NCBI GenBank assembly: GCA_001724315.1
Contig: MEEC01000235.1
Location: forward strand, 1 to 30,317
From: Lautropia sp. SCN 70-15
GTDB taxonomy: Bacteria > Pseudomonadota > Gammaproteobacteria > Burkholderiales > Burkholderiaceae_E
Direction of reading: 5' to 3'
Length of the DNA stretch: 30,317 nt
In this document: positions 7,789 through 20,254 of the stretch, piece by piece
How positions within the stretch are numbered: position 1 is the stretch's first letter
How the letters are laid out: every line of letters begins with the position of its first letter
Notes under the pieces: model-generated
Told to the model about the DNA's origin: nothing
Database searches by the model: none
The model's input: only the letters and a program-made list of their open reading frames with translations
Made by a program: the position numbers and the translations under genes

Positions 7789-9028
7789 GCGCGGCGCCCA
7801 GCGTTTCCCAGTTCAGCCCGGCCTGCTGCGCGATGTCGCGCAGCGCGAGCACCACGCCCTCTTCCATGCTCTTAAGGCCGCACACGTAGAAGTAGGTGTC
7901 GTCGTCCTTCAGCAGCTCGGCCAGGTCGGCCGCGCGCTCGCGCATCAGGTCCTGCACGTAGCGCTTCGGCGCGCCGGGCGTGCGCGAGAACGCCAGGTTG
8001 ATGTCGATGAAGTCCTTGGGCAGGCTCATCAGCGGCCCGAAGTAAGGCAGCTCCTCGCGGGTGCGCGCGCCGAAGAAGAGCATCAGCCGGCCGCCCTCGA
8101 ACTTGCCCGACTTGCGCAGCCGGCGCCGCCACTCGGTCATCGCGCGCATCGGCGCGCTGCCGGTGCCGGTGCAGATCATCACGATGTTCGAGCGCGGGTG
8201 GTTCGGCATCAGGAAGCTCGCCCCGAAGGGTCCGATCACCTGCACCGTGTCGCCGGTCTTCAGCTCGCACAGGTAATTGGAGCAGACGCCGCGCACCGGC
8301 CGGCCCTGATGGTCGGCGGTCACGCGCTTCACCGTGAGCGACAGGTTGTTGTAGCCCGGGCGCTCGCCGTTGCGGGCGCTCGCGATCGAATACTGGCGGG
8401 CGTGATGCGGCTTGCCCGAGGCGTCGACGCCCGGCGGCACGATGCCGATCGACTGCCCTTCGAGCACCGGGAACGGCATGCGCCCGAAGTCCAGCACGAT
8501 GTGGTGAGTCTCGTTCTCGGTGCCCGCCTCGTTGACCTTGACGTTGCCGACCACGGTCGCGGTGGTCGGGCCCTTGGGGCCGTAGAGGCTGGTGTACGCG
8601 TGAGCGGCCGACCAGGGCGGCAGCGTGGCGTTGAACGCCGCCGAGTTGAAGACGGTCTCGCCCGGCGTCACCGAGGTCTCCGCCTCGGCGACGACGCTCG
8701 CTGCAGCCTCGACCTCCGCGTCCGCCGAAACGCCCGCCTCGGCGAGTTGCTCCGCGGTGAGCTCCGCCGGCAGTTCCTCCCAGCCGAACTGCTCCTCGAC
8801 GGTGTAGGCCTTCACCCGCGGCACCAGCCGCCAGTTGTCGATCGAGCCGGTCGGGCACGGCGAGATGCAGTCCATGCAGAAGTTGCACTTTTCCGCATCG
8901 ACGACGTAGTTGTCGTCGTTGTGCGTGATCGCGCCGACCGGGCAGGTCGCCTCGCAGGTGTTGCAGCGGATGCAGATCTCGGGGTCGATCAGGTGCTGCT
9001 TGAGCAGCCCCGTGTCCGGCGCGTTCAT
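7751..9028 (-). CDS. boxA: Benzoyl-CoA epoxidase reductase subunit BoxA
   Basis: BoxA passes electrons from NADPH to BoxB, which epoxidises benzoyl-CoA. The 425-residue product starts with two ferredoxin-type [4Fe-4S] motifs (C19, C22, C25, C29 and C48, C51, C54, C58, within ICIRCNTCEATCP and CNFCMDCISPCP). An acidic and alanine-rich linker follows (about residues 70-125), then an FAD domain (RQYSIASARNG) and a nucleotide-binding domain (MICTGTGSAPMRAM). The ATG at 9028 is preferred because GGGA lies six bases before it and BoxC also begins MNAPD; an ATG at 9040 would add four residues. It is the last gene of boxCBA, 67 bases after boxB. Its final 38 bases are antisense to the 3' end of the kinase gene, so no separate terminator fits between them. 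Confidence 0.95.
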   Translation of the reverse strand: MNAPDTGLLKQHLIDPEICIRCNTCEATCPVGAITHNDDNYVVDAEKCNFCMDCISPCPTGSIDNWRLVPRVKAYTVEEQFGWEELPAELTAEQLAEAGVSADAEVEAAASVVAEAETSVTPGETVFNSAAFNATLPPWSAAHAYTSLYGPKGPTTATVVGNVKVNEAGTENETHHIVLDFGRMPFPVLEGQSIGIVPPGVDASGKPHHARQYSIASARNGERPGYNNLSLTVKRVTADHQGRPVRGVCSNYLCELKTGDTVQVIGPFGASFLMPNHPRSNIVMICTGTGSAPMRAMTEWRRRLRKSGKFEGGRLMLFFGARTREELPYFGPLMSLPKDFIDINLAFSRTPGAPKRYVQDLMRERAADLAELLKDDDTYFYVCGLKSMEEGVVLALRDIAQQAGLNWETLGAALKREGRLHLETY

Positions 9029-9057
9029 CTCGTGTCCCATTCGTTTTCGCGAAACGC

Positions 9058-9084
9058 CGGGGAAGGCGCGCGGGGCCCTCCCCG
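9058..9084 (-). promoter_or_regulatory. Hairpin in the boxB-boxA intergenic gap
   Basis: On the transcribed minus strand CGGGGAGGG and CCTTCCCCG pair over nine positions with one G-U, around a 9-base loop. The stem occupies most of the short gap between the boxB stop and the boxA start and has no T-run. It could act as an mRNA-processing or stability element that sets the BoxB:BoxA ratio. This is inferred from position only. Confidence 0.45.
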
Positions 9085-9095
9085 ACGGCCCCGGT

Positions 9096-10523
9096 TCAGT
9101 TGAAGCGAACGTACTCGAAGTCCACCGGCTGGCGGTTGATGCCCATGACCGGCGGCGCGATCCAGTTCGCGAACTTGCCCGGCTCGACCACGCGCCCCAT
9201 CAGCGAGGCCACGAAGGCGCGGTCCTCGGCGCTGGGCAGCCACTGGCGCTCGTGCGCGGCCCACTCGGCCTCGCTGACCACGCGGCCGTCGGGGCTGACC
9301 CGCACGCCGGCCAGCGTGCCGATCTTGCGGTTGAAGGCCTTGTGCGGCGCGACCAGCCGGAACGGCAGGCCGGCCTTCTCGATGACCTTGTTCCAGCGGT
9401 TCACGCCGGCGATCGAGTCCTTGATGAAGTCGTCGCGCAGCACTTCGTTCAGCGCATTGAGCATCGGCACCTCGCGCTCGACCAGCTGGCCGTCCTGCAC
9501 CGCCAGCACCTTGTAGGTGCGGCCCTGCAGCCGGTGGTCGTCGTCGCGCTTGGTCTCCTCGAAGCGGCCTTTCAGGCCGGCGTTGTAGAAGATCGCCGCG
9601 TTGCTCGACTCGTCGGCGCCGAACAGGTCGATGGTCACGCTGAAGTGGAAGTTCAGGTAGCGCTGGATCGTGCCCAGGTCGATCACGCCGGCCGCGCGCA
9701 CCTTCGCCGGGTCGTCGGTCTTGAGCTGGTTCATCACCTCGCAGGTGCGGGCGATCACGCGCGACACGCCGCTCTCGCCCACGAACATGTGGTGGGCTTC
9801 CTCGGTCAGCATGAACTTGGTCGTGCGGGCCAGCGGGTCGAATCCGCTCTCGGCCAGCGCGCACAGCTGGAACTTGCCGTCGCGATCGGTGAAGTAGGTG
9901 AACATGTAGAAGGACAGCCAGTCGGGCGTCTTCTCGTTGAAGGCGCCCAGGATGCGCGGATGGTCGGCATCGCCGGAGTGGCGCTGCAGCATCGCGTCGG
10001 CTTCCTCGCGCCCGTCGCGGCCGAAGTACTTGTGCAGCAGGTAGACCATGGCCCAGAGGTGGCGGCCCTCTTCCACGTTGACCTGGAACAGGTTGCGCAG
10101 GTCGTACTGGCTGGGCGCGGTCAGGCCCAGGTGGCGCTGCTGCTCGACCGAGGCGGGCTCGGTGTCGCCCTGGGTCACGATGATCCGGCGCAGGTTGGCG
10201 CGGTGCTCGCCGGGCACTTCCTGCCAGGCGGACTCGCCCTTGTGCTCGCCGAAGTTGACCTGCCGGCCTTCCTCGCGGGGGTTCAGGAAGATGCCCCAGC
10301 GATACTCGGGCATCTTCACGTAGCCGAATTGCGCCCAGCCCTGCGGGTCCACGCTGACCGCGGTGCGCAGGTACACGTCGAAGCTCTGCGAGCCCTCGGG
10401 CCCCAGGTCGCGCCACCACTGCAGGTAGTTCGGCTGCCAGTGCTCGAGCGCGCGCTGCAGGGCCTTGTCCTGCGAAAGTTCGACGTTGTTGGGGATCTTG
10501 TCGGTGTAGTCGATCGACGACAT
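9096..10523 (-). CDS. boxB: Benzoyl-CoA 2,3-epoxidase oxygenase subunit BoxB
   Basis: BoxB is the class I diiron oxygenase that forms 2,3-epoxybenzoyl-CoA from benzoyl-CoA, O2 and electrons from BoxA. The 475-residue length is typical. Likely iron ligands are visible: E122, E152 and H155 in EEGRHLW, D213 in FTDRDG, and E242 and H245 in EEAHHMF. Their spacing matches the ligand set reported for the Azoarcus evansii enzyme, with an offset of two residues as I recall it. The N-terminus MSSIDYTDKIPNNV is BoxB-like. The gene starts 20 bases after boxC ends, and boxA follows, so it is the second gene of the operon. The enzyme is cytosolic and strictly oxygen-dependent. No damage is seen. Confidence 0.97.
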   Translation of the reverse strand: MSSIDYTDKIPNNVELSQDKALQRALEHWQPNYLQWWRDLGPEGSQSFDVYLRTAVSVDPQGWAQFGYVKMPEYRWGIFLNPREEGRQVNFGEHKGESAWQEVPGEHRANLRRIIVTQGDTEPASVEQQRHLGLTAPSQYDLRNLFQVNVEEGRHLWAMVYLLHKYFGRDGREEADAMLQRHSGDADHPRILGAFNEKTPDWLSFYMFTYFTDRDGKFQLCALAESGFDPLARTTKFMLTEEAHHMFVGESGVSRVIARTCEVMNQLKTDDPAKVRAAGVIDLGTIQRYLNFHFSVTIDLFGADESSNAAIFYNAGLKGRFEETKRDDDHRLQGRTYKVLAVQDGQLVEREVPMLNALNEVLRDDFIKDSIAGVNRWNKVIEKAGLPFRLVAPHKAFNRKIGTLAGVRVSPDGRVVSEAEWAAHERQWLPSAEDRAFVASLMGRVVEPGKFANWIAPPVMGINRQPVDFEYVRFN

Positions 10524-10542
10524 CTGTTGGCTCCGTGTGGAT

Positions 10543-12225
<1,683 letters not shown>

Positions 12226-12266
12226 CGGCTCTCCTCGCTGTGCTGCGGCCATCGATTCAGGAAATG

Positions 12267-12280
12267 TGCATCATTGTGCA
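12267..12280. promoter_or_regulatory. BoxR/BzdR-type operator O2 (TGCA-N6-TGCA) in boxC leader
   Basis: The sequence is TGCA-TCATTG-TGCA, a perfect match to the TGCA-N6-TGCA element described for BzdR and BoxR in Azoarcus. It lies about 12-25 bases downstream of the transcription start predicted for boxC and 39 bases from the second perfect site, so a bound repressor here would block elongation or reinforce the upstream site. Confidence 0.8.
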
Positions 12281-12298
12281 TATTTCTTCGAGGCCTGA

Positions 12299-12326
12299 AT
12301 CTTAATGCACTATCGTGCATTGTCAA
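12299..12326 (-). promoter_or_regulatory. Predicted boxCBA promoter
   Basis: On the minus strand TTGACA (12326-12321) is a perfect sigma70 -35 box, and TAAGAT (12304-12299) is a 4/6 -10 box, with a 16-bp spacer. The predicted start is near 12292, leaving a leader of about 67 bases before boxC. The spacer is almost filled by a perfect TGCA-N6-TGCA operator, so repression by BoxR is structurally simple. Confidence 0.65.
12306..12319. promoter_or_regulatory. BoxR/BzdR-type operator O1 (TGCA-N6-TGCA) inside the boxC promoter
   Basis: TGCA-CTATCG-TGCA is a second perfect site. It lies between the predicted -35 and -10 boxes of boxC, where bound BoxR would exclude RNA polymerase. Benzoyl-CoA is the known effector that releases this family of regulators. 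Confidence 0.82.
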
Positions 12327-12360
12327 GCGAAATCCCCGGCGGCACCCCGGATCGGGACCC

Positions 12361-13269
12361 TCAACGGCCGGTCGCCGCGCGCAAGGCCTCTCGCAAGCGC
12401 ACCGCCGCCTCGTCGGCTGATTGTCCTCCCGTTTCGAACTGGAGGTCCGCTTTTCCATAGAAGGCGGACCGGCCGGCCAGGATCCGCTTGAGGTCTTCCA
12501 TCGCTTCCTGGTTCCCCGCCATCGGCCGCAGGTCGCCCTGCGCGATCACCCGCTGCATGTGCGCCTCGGGGCTGGCCTTGAGCCAGACCGTGTAGCAGTG
12601 CGACAGCAGCAGGTTGAAGGTGGCCGGATCGGAGACGATCCCGCCCGGCGTGGCGATCACCGCATCCGGGTAGAGCTGGATGGTTTCCTCGAGCGCCCGC
12701 CGCTCGTAGCGGCGGTAGGCGGTGGGCCCGAGCAGGTTGTGGATCTCGGCGATGCCGCAGCCCGCCACCCGTTCGATCTCGTTGTTCAGCTCCACGAAGG
12801 GCACGTCGAGCGCATCGGCCAGGGCCTGGCCCAGGGTGGATTTGCCGGCGCCGCGCAGCCCGACCAGGGCGATCCGGCAGGCCCGCGCATCGGGCCGGCC
12901 GGCCTCGCCGTAGAGCTCGGCCAGCGCCAGCCGCGCACGCCGCAGCGACTCGTCGTTGCGGCCGCGCAGCAGGTCGCGGATCAGGAGCCATTCCGGGGAC
13001 GCGGCGGTCTCGTCGCCGAGCAGTTCCGCAAGCGGGCAGTCGAGCGCGCGAGCGACCTGCCTGAGCACCAGGATCGAGGCATTGCCGACGCCGAGCTCCA
13101 GGTTCGCGAGGTGGCGCTCGGATACCTCGGACGCGCGCGCCAGCGCCTTTCGCGTCATGCCCTTTCGGGCGCGCAGCGAGCGGACCCGCTCGCCGAGCGC
13201 CTGGAGAAAAGGGTCGCGATCGGTCGTCTCGGGGGCCGGTGCGGCTGCGCTGAGGTCTTGCAGATCCAT
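12361..13269 (-). CDS. boxR: Benzoyl-CoA-responsive repressor BoxR (HTH plus shikimate-kinase-like domain)
   Basis: This 302-residue regulator joins an XRE-type HTH (about residues 25-85, MTRKALARASEVSERHLANL) to a shikimate-kinase-like domain (about 130-295). The P-loop is GLRGAGKS (137-144). The arginine region AYRRYERRALEE and the ATPGGIVSDP loop are retained, while the aspartate used by true kinases to bind shikimate appears as asparagine (ELNNEIE). This architecture is diagnostic of BoxR/BzdR, which bind benzoyl-CoA and derepress benzoate genes. I start it at the ATG at 13269 because a perfect TATAAT on the minus strand (13282-13277) would place the transcript start at or next to this ATG, giving a leaderless mRNA; in-frame ATGs at 13278 and 13293 lie in or before that -10 box. 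It is divergent from the ligase gene. Confidence 0.93.
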   Translation of the reverse strand: MDLQDLSAAAPAPETTDRDPFLQALGERVRSLRARKGMTRKALARASEVSERHLANLELGVGNASILVLRQVARALDCPLAELLGDETAASPEWLLIRDLLRGRNDESLRRARLALAELYGEAGRPDARACRIALVGLRGAGKSTLGQALADALDVPFVELNNEIERVAGCGIAEIHNLLGPTAYRRYERRALEETIQLYPDAVIATPGGIVSDPATFNLLLSHCYTVWLKASPEAHMQRVIAQGDLRPMAGNQEAMEDLKRILAGRSAFYGKADLQFETGGQSADEAAVRLREALRAATGR

Positions 13270-13307
13270 CTGATGCATTATACTGCTTATCATTCGAGGA
13301 GACGACA
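13258..13307. promoter_or_regulatory. Overlapping divergent promoters of boxR (-) and bclA (+)
   Basis: The minus strand carries TATAAT at 13282-13277 with a weak -35 (TCGTCT, 13305-13300, 17-bp spacer). The plus strand carries TATACT at 13279-13284 with TTGCAG at 13258-13263 (15-bp spacer). The two -10 boxes overlap by four bases, so the promoters should exclude each other. The bclA transcript would start near 13291, followed by the ribosome site GGAGACGACA at 13298-13307. The -35 matches are weak, so the exact start sites need mapping. Confidence 0.5.
13274..13287. promoter_or_regulatory. Imperfect BoxR-type operator (TGCA-N6-TGCT) at the boxR/bclA divergent promoter
   Basis: TGCA-TTATAC-TGCT matches the BzdR/BoxR element at seven of eight defined bases. 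It covers both predicted -10 boxes, so a single bound repressor could control boxR itself and the ligase-importer operon. The single mismatch predicts weaker binding than at the two boxC sites. Confidence 0.6.
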
Positions 13308-13310
13308 GAC

Positions 13311-14923
<1,613 letters not shown>

Positions 14924-14927
<4 letters not shown>

Positions 14928-15742
14928 GCGCCGGCGCACTGGCCAGCATCGACTGCGGCGGACGGCGCGTCGACATCGAGTACGCCTGGGTCGGCGCCGG
15001 GGCGCCGGAGCACCCGGTCCTCGTCTTCCTGCACGAAGGGCTCGGCTCGCTGTCGGCCTGGCGCGACTTCCCGCAACGCCTGTGCGCCGCGCTGGGCCTG
15101 CGCGGGCTCGTGTGGTCCCGCGCCGGCTACGGTCGCTCCACGCCGCGCGAGCCGGGCGAGCGCTGGGGCCCCGACTTCATGCACCGGCAGGCGCGCGAGG
15201 ACCTGCCCGCGCTGCTCGAGACGCTCGGTGTCGACGCGCCCTACCTGCTGTTCGGCCACAGCGACGGCGGCTCGATCGCGCTGATCCACGCTGCCCTGCA
15301 CCCTGCCCGCGTGGCCGGGCTGATCGTGCTCGCGCCCCACCTCTTCGTCGAGGACCTGTCGGTGACGAGCATCGAGCAGGTCCGCCAGGCCTACCTCGCG
15401 ACGGACCTGCGCGCTCGCCTGGCCCGACACCACGCCGACCCCGACTCCGCCTTCTGGGGCTGGAACGACGTCTGGCTCGACCCGGCCTTCCGCGACTGGA
15501 CCATCGAGCCGCTGATCGCCCGCATCGCCGCCCCGGTGCTGGCGATCCAGGGCGTCGACGACGAATACGGGACGATGCGCCAGATCGACGCCATCGCCGC
15601 GGCATTGCCCGGTACCATGCTGCTGAAACTCGATCGCTGCGGTCACTCGCCGCATCGCGACAGGCCGGATGCGGTCGTCGAGGCCTGCGAGGGCTTCGTT
15701 CGACCCATCGTGGCAAACCGGGCCCCGGCCCGTTCGCTGTGA
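14924..15742 (+). CDS. Alpha/beta hydrolase in the benzoate operon
   Basis: A 272-residue alpha/beta hydrolase starting at a GTG that overlaps the ligase TGA by four bases. The oxyanion region is VFLHEGLGSLSAWRDFP; the nucleophile elbow is GHSDGG (near residue 108); a candidate acid is in GVDDEYGT; and the histidine is in RCGHSPHRD. No signal peptide is seen, so it is cytosolic. Its position between benzoate-CoA ligase and the importer suggests it acts on an ester or thioester of this pathway, for example releasing a trapped aryl-CoA or a lactone, or supplying benzoate from an ester. A benzoyl-CoA thioesterase accompanies box genes in Azoarcus evansii, but I cannot show that this is the same activity. 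It is not BoxD, which is a dehydrogenase. Confidence 0.85.
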
Positions 15743-15761
15743 ACCAGGAGGAGACGACAAG

Positions 15762-16925
15762 ATGAAGATCAGTCATTGCATGGCAGCGCTGGCCTCGGCC
15801 GCGCTGCTGGCCGCCGCGCCGGCCCAGGCCCAGGGCCAGAAGCTGAAGGTGGGCTTCATGCTCCCGTACACCGGCACCTATGCGGCGCTGGGCATCGCGA
15901 TCGAGAACGGCTTCCGGCTCTACGTCGACGAGCAGGGCGGCAGGCTCGGCGGCCGCGAGATCGAGTACGTGAAGGTCGACGACGAATCCGACCCGTCCAA
16001 GGCCACCGACAACGTCAACAAGCTGATCAAGCGCGACGAGGTCGACGTGCTGATCGGCACCGTGCACTCGGGTGTGGCGGTCGCGATGGCGCGCGCCGCG
16101 CGGCAGAGCAACACGCTGATGATCAACCCCAACGGCGGCGCGGGCGCGATCACCGGCGCGCTGTGCGCGCCCAACGTGTTCCGCAGCTCGTTCTCGAACT
16201 GGCAGCCGGCCTACGCGATGGGCGAGGTCGCGGCCAAGCGCGGCCACAAGACCGCGATGACGATCACCTGGAAGTACGCGGCCGGCGAGGAGTCGGTCAA
16301 CGGCTTCAAGGAGGCCTTCGAGAAGAACGGCGGCAAGGTGCTCAAGGACCTGACGGTGCCCTTCCCGAACCTGGAGTTCCAGGCGCTGCTGACCGAGATC
16401 GCTGCGGCCAAGCCCGACGCGGTCTACACCTTCTTCGCGGGCGGCGGCGCGGTGAAGTTCGTCAAGGACTACGCGGCGGCCGGGCTGAACAAGACGATCC
16501 CGCTCTACGGCGCGGGCTTCCTCACCGACGGCACCCTCGAGGCGCAGGGCGAGGCCGCCCAGGGGCTGCTCACGACGCTGCACTACGCCGACGGCCTCAA
16601 CACCCCGCGCGACAACGCCTTCCGCCTTGCCTACGCGAAGGCCTTCAAGCTGCAGCCCGACGTCTACGCGGTGCAGGGCTACGACGCGGCGCAGATGCTC
16701 GGCGTGGGCCTGAAGGCGGTCAACGGCGACGTGAAGAAGAAGGCCGAGATCGCCGCGGCGATCCGCAAGGCCACGATCGACAGCCCGCGCGGCAAGTTCA
16801 CCGTGTCGAGTTCGCACAACCCGGTGCAGGACATCTACCTGCGCAAGGTCGTCGGCAACGAGAACAAGGTCGAGGGCGTCGCGATCAAGGCCCTGGCCGA
16901 CCCGGGCCTCGGCTGCAAGATGTGA
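15762..16925 (+). CDS. HAAT-family substrate-binding protein of the benzoate operon
   Basis: The 387-residue protein has a Sec signal (about residues 1-23, ending AQAQ) and a Peripla_BP_6 fold: KVGFMLPYTGTYAALGIAIE at the mature start, and DVLIGTVHSGVAVAMA and TLMINPNGGAGAITG in the first lobe. AGGAGGAGACGACA precedes the ATG. It lies between the hydrolase and four importer subunit genes, in an operon led by benzoate-CoA ligase. An aromatic acid such as benzoate or a hydroxylated relative is therefore the likely ligand, as for the importers associated with aromatic degradation in Rhodopseudomonas. The ligand is inferred from context; members of this fold also bind amino acids. Confidence 0.92.
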   Translation: MKISHCMAALASAALLAAAPAQAQGQKLKVGFMLPYTGTYAALGIAIENGFRLYVDEQGGRLGGREIEYVKVDDESDPSKATDNVNKLIKRDEVDVLIGTVHSGVAVAMARAARQSNTLMINPNGGAGAITGALCAPNVFRSSFSNWQPAYAMGEVAAKRGHKTAMTITWKYAAGEESVNGFKEAFEKNGGKVLKDLTVPFPNLEFQALLTEIAAAKPDAVYTFFAGGGAVKFVKDYAAAGLNKTIPLYGAGFLTDGTLEAQGEAAQGLLTTLHYADGLNTPRDNAFRLAYAKAFKLQPDVYAVQGYDAAQMLGVGLKAVNGDVKKKAEIAAAIRKATIDSPRGKFTVSSSHNPVQDIYLRKVVGNENKVEGVAIKALADPGLGCKM

Positions 16926-16928
16926 TCG

Positions 16929-17810
16929 ATGGACCTGGCCACCCTCCTGATCCAGTGCCTGAACGCCGTCCAGTACGGGCTTCTCCTGTTCCTGGTCGCT
17001 TCGGGCCTCACCCTGATCTTCGGGATCATGGGGGTGATCAACCTGGCGCACGGCAGCTTCTACATGATCGGCGCCTACATGGCCTACGCGCTGGCCCCCG
17101 CCGTCGAGCAGCACCTCGGCGGCGGGTTCTTCGCGACGCTGGCCGTGGGGCTCGCGCTGTCGGTCGTGCTCGGCTACCTGCTCGAGTGGGTGTTCTTCAG
17201 CTACCTGTACACCCGCGAACACCTGCAGCAGGTGCTGATGACCTACGGGCTGATCCTGGTCTTCGAGGAGCTGCGCAGCCTGATCGTGGGCAACGACGTG
17301 CATGGCGTCGCCATGCCGGACTGGCTGTCGGGCAGCGTGCCCCTGGGCGACGTGATGACCTATCCGGTCTACCGCCTCTTCATCTCCGCGGTCTGCGTGG
17401 TCGTGGCGCTGGCGATGTGGGCGGTGTTGACCCGCACCCGGCTGGGCATGCGGATCCGCGCCGGCGCGACCAACCGCGAGATGGTGCGCGCCATGGGCAT
17501 CGACATCCGCCTGCTCTATCGGGTCGTGTTCGCGATCGGCGTGGCGCTGGCCGCGCTGGCCGGCATGATCGCGGCCCCGGTGAGCTCGGTGTACCCGAAC
17601 ATGGGCGCGCAGGTGCTGATCATCTGCTTCGTGGTCGTCGTGATCGGCGGCATCGGATCGATCAAGGGCGCCCTGCTGGCCGCGCTGCTCGTGGGCTTCG
17701 TCGACACCTTCGGCAAGGTCCTCTTTCCGTCGCTGGCCGGCATCTCGGTCTACCTGCTGATGGCGGCAATACTGCTCTGGCGGCCCGAGGGGCTCCTGCG
17801 GGCCGGATGA
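16929..17810 (+). CDS. livH: HAAT-family ABC importer permease LivH (benzoate operon)
   Basis: A 293-residue permease with the LivH N-terminus (TLIFGIMGVINLAHGSFYMI) and the C-terminal signature FVVVVIGGIGSIKGALLAA. About eight hydrophobic segments are visible and the length is normal. The ATG lies three bases after the binding-protein stop, so there is no room for the hairpin seen in the first importer operon. With the following LivM it forms the membrane channel of the presumed aromatic-acid importer. Residues 100-130 (MTYGLILVFEELRSLIVGND) carry the conserved cytoplasmic and coupling region. Nothing unusual is seen. Confidence 0.92.
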   Translation: MDLATLLIQCLNAVQYGLLLFLVASGLTLIFGIMGVINLAHGSFYMIGAYMAYALAPAVEQHLGGGFFATLAVGLALSVVLGYLLEWVFFSYLYTREHLQQVLMTYGLILVFEELRSLIVGNDVHGVAMPDWLSGSVPLGDVMTYPVYRLFISAVCVVVALAMWAVLTRTRLGMRIRAGATNREMVRAMGIDIRLLYRVVFAIGVALAALAGMIAAPVSSVYPNMGAQVLIICFVVVVIGGIGSIKGALLAALLVGFVDTFGKVLFPSLAGISVYLLMAAILLWRPEGLLRAG

Positions 17811-17823
17811 CGCGATCCCGAAC

Positions 17824-18798
17824 GTGACCCACACGCCCTTCCCGATCCTGCGGGCCCTGCCCGTGGCCCTGGCGTTCCTGCTGCTCGCCCTGTTCCCGGC
17901 TGTCGGCGGCGGGTACGAGACCGACCTCGCCATGAAGATCATGATCCTCGCGATCTTCGCGATGAGCCTCGAGCTGCTCGTCGGACAGACCGGCCTGGTC
18001 TGCTTCGGCCATGCCGCGTTCTTCGGCATCGGCGCCTACACGGTGACCCTGCTCACGCCGGCCAGCGGCCCGGCCTCGCTCTGGCTGGTCGCTCCGGCAT
18101 CGCTGGCCGCGGCGGCGCTGTATGCCCTGGCCGTCGGCGCGCTCTCGCTGCGCACCCGCGGGGTCTACTTCATCATGATCACGCTGGCCTTCGCGCAGAT
18201 GGCCTACTTCGTGTTTCACGACACGCCGCTCGGCGGCGGCAGCGACGGCATCTACCTGGACTTCCCGCCCGACGCCTCGATCGGCGGCTGGCAGCCCTTC
18301 GACCTGGGTTCCGGCCACACGCTCTACTACGCGACCCTGGCGTCGCTGGCCGGCGTCTTCGGCCTGCTCGCCACGCTGCTGCGCAGCCGCTTCGGCCGCG
18401 CGCTCGCCGGCATCCGCGTGAACGAGCAGCGGATGCGGGCGACCGGATTCCCGACCTACGGCTACAAGCTGGCGGCCTTCGTGCTGTCGGCCACGCTCGC
18501 CGGGCTGGCCGGATTCCTGCACGCGCTGAAGGACGGCTACGTGAACCCCGAGCTGCTCAGCTGGCACCACAGCGGCGCGGTGCTGCTGATGATCATCCTC
18601 GGCGGGCTGGGCCACCTGCGCGGCGCGATGCTCGGCGCGTTGGCGTTCACGATGCTGCAGGAGGTCTTCCAGTCCGAGGCCCTGCTCGGCGACTTCGCGC
18701 GCCACTGGCAGCTGCCGCTGGGCCTCACGATCATCGCCTTCGTCGCGCTGCTGCCGCGCGGCCTGATCGGCGCCACCTTGCGCGGAGCACGGCAGTGA
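17824..18798 (+). CDS. livM: HAAT-family ABC importer permease LivM (benzoate operon)
   Basis: This 324-residue permease starts at a GTG 13 bases after livH. LivM signatures are LLVGQTGLVCFGHAAFFGIGAY near residue 60, then LRTRGVYFIMITLAFAQM and GGLGHLRGAMLGALAF. After GGGSDG it has a periplasmic loop of about 25 residues before the next membrane segment, which is a useful reference for the damaged livM downstream. It forms the channel with LivH and contacts the LivG/LivF ATPases. An ATG at 17807 is rejected because it meets a stop after six codons. Confidence 0.92.
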   Translation: MTHTPFPILRALPVALAFLLLALFPAVGGGYETDLAMKIMILAIFAMSLELLVGQTGLVCFGHAAFFGIGAYTVTLLTPASGPASLWLVAPASLAAAALYALAVGALSLRTRGVYFIMITLAFAQMAYFVFHDTPLGGGSDGIYLDFPPDASIGGWQPFDLGSGHTLYYATLASLAGVFGLLATLLRSRFGRALAGIRVNEQRMRATGFPTYGYKLAAFVLSATLAGLAGFLHALKDGYVNPELLSWHHSGAVLLMIILGGLGHLRGAMLGALAFTMLQEVFQSEALLGDFARHWQLPLGLTIIAFVALLPRGLIGATLRGARQ

Positions 18799-19540
18799 GC
18801 GGCGAGGTCCTGCTCGAGGCCGACCGCGTGTCGCTCAGTTTCGGCGGCCTGCGCGCGGTCGACGAGGTGTCGCTCGCGCTCGAGCGCGGCATGCTGCACG
18901 CGGTGATCGGCACGAACGGCGCGGGCAAGTCCACGCTGATCAACCTGCTCTCGGGCGAGCTGCGCGCGAGCGCGGGCCGGGTGAGCCTGCGCGGCCAGGA
19001 CGTGACCGCCTGGAGCCAGCCCCGGCGCGCCCGGGCCGGCCTGGGCCGCAGCTACCAGCGCAACACGATCTTCCCGGAGTTCACGGTCTTCGAGAACTGC
19101 CGGCTCAGCGCGCAGGCGCGTCGGCCGCGTCCGTGGGACTGGCTCACGCCCGCCGCGAGCTGCCCGTTCGCGAGCGACGCAGCCACCCGAGCGATCGGCA
19201 GGGCCGGGCTCGACGACGTCGCCCGGCGACCGGCCGGCACGCTGTCGCACGGCCAGAAGCGGCAGCTCGAGATCGCGATGTGCCTGGCCACCGACCCGCA
19301 GGTCCTGCTGCTCGACGAGCCGCTCGCCGGCATGGGCGCCGAGGAGACCGAACGGATGCTTGCGCTGCTGCGCGAGCTCGTGCCGGGTCACGCGATCATG
19401 CTCGTGGAGCACGACATGGATGCGGTGTTCCGGGTCGCCGATCGCATCACCGTGATGGTCAACGGCCGGGTGATCGCCAGCGACGCGCCGGAGGCGGTGC
19501 GCGCGAATCCCGAGGTGCAACTCGCCTATCTCGGACACGA

Positions 19541-19544
<4 letters not shown>
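18795..19544 (+). CDS. livG: HAAT-family ABC importer ATPase LivG (benzoate operon)
   Basis: A 249-residue ATPase. Walker A is GTNGAGKST (about residues 38-46), the signature is LSHGQKRQLEIA, Walker B is VLLLDEPLAG, and the H-loop is MLVEHDMD. The signature begins LSHG rather than the canonical LSGG, a variant often seen in LivG. Its GTG start overlaps the livM TGA by four bases and its stop overlaps livF by four, showing tight coupling. It powers import together with LivF on the cytoplasmic face. A C-terminal AYLG motif, typical of LivG, is present. Confidence 0.93.

Positions 19545-20254
<710 letters not shown>

Noticed and set aside
7780..7793. Hairpin CGCGC-TTGA-GCGCG as a bidirectional terminator between the kinase and boxA
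   Set aside because: The stem is only five pairs and no T-run follows on either strand.
15177..18029. 950-codon minus-strand open frame across the hydrolase, binding protein and livH genes
   Set aside because: It crosses three good genes on the other strand and shows no domain or ribosome site.
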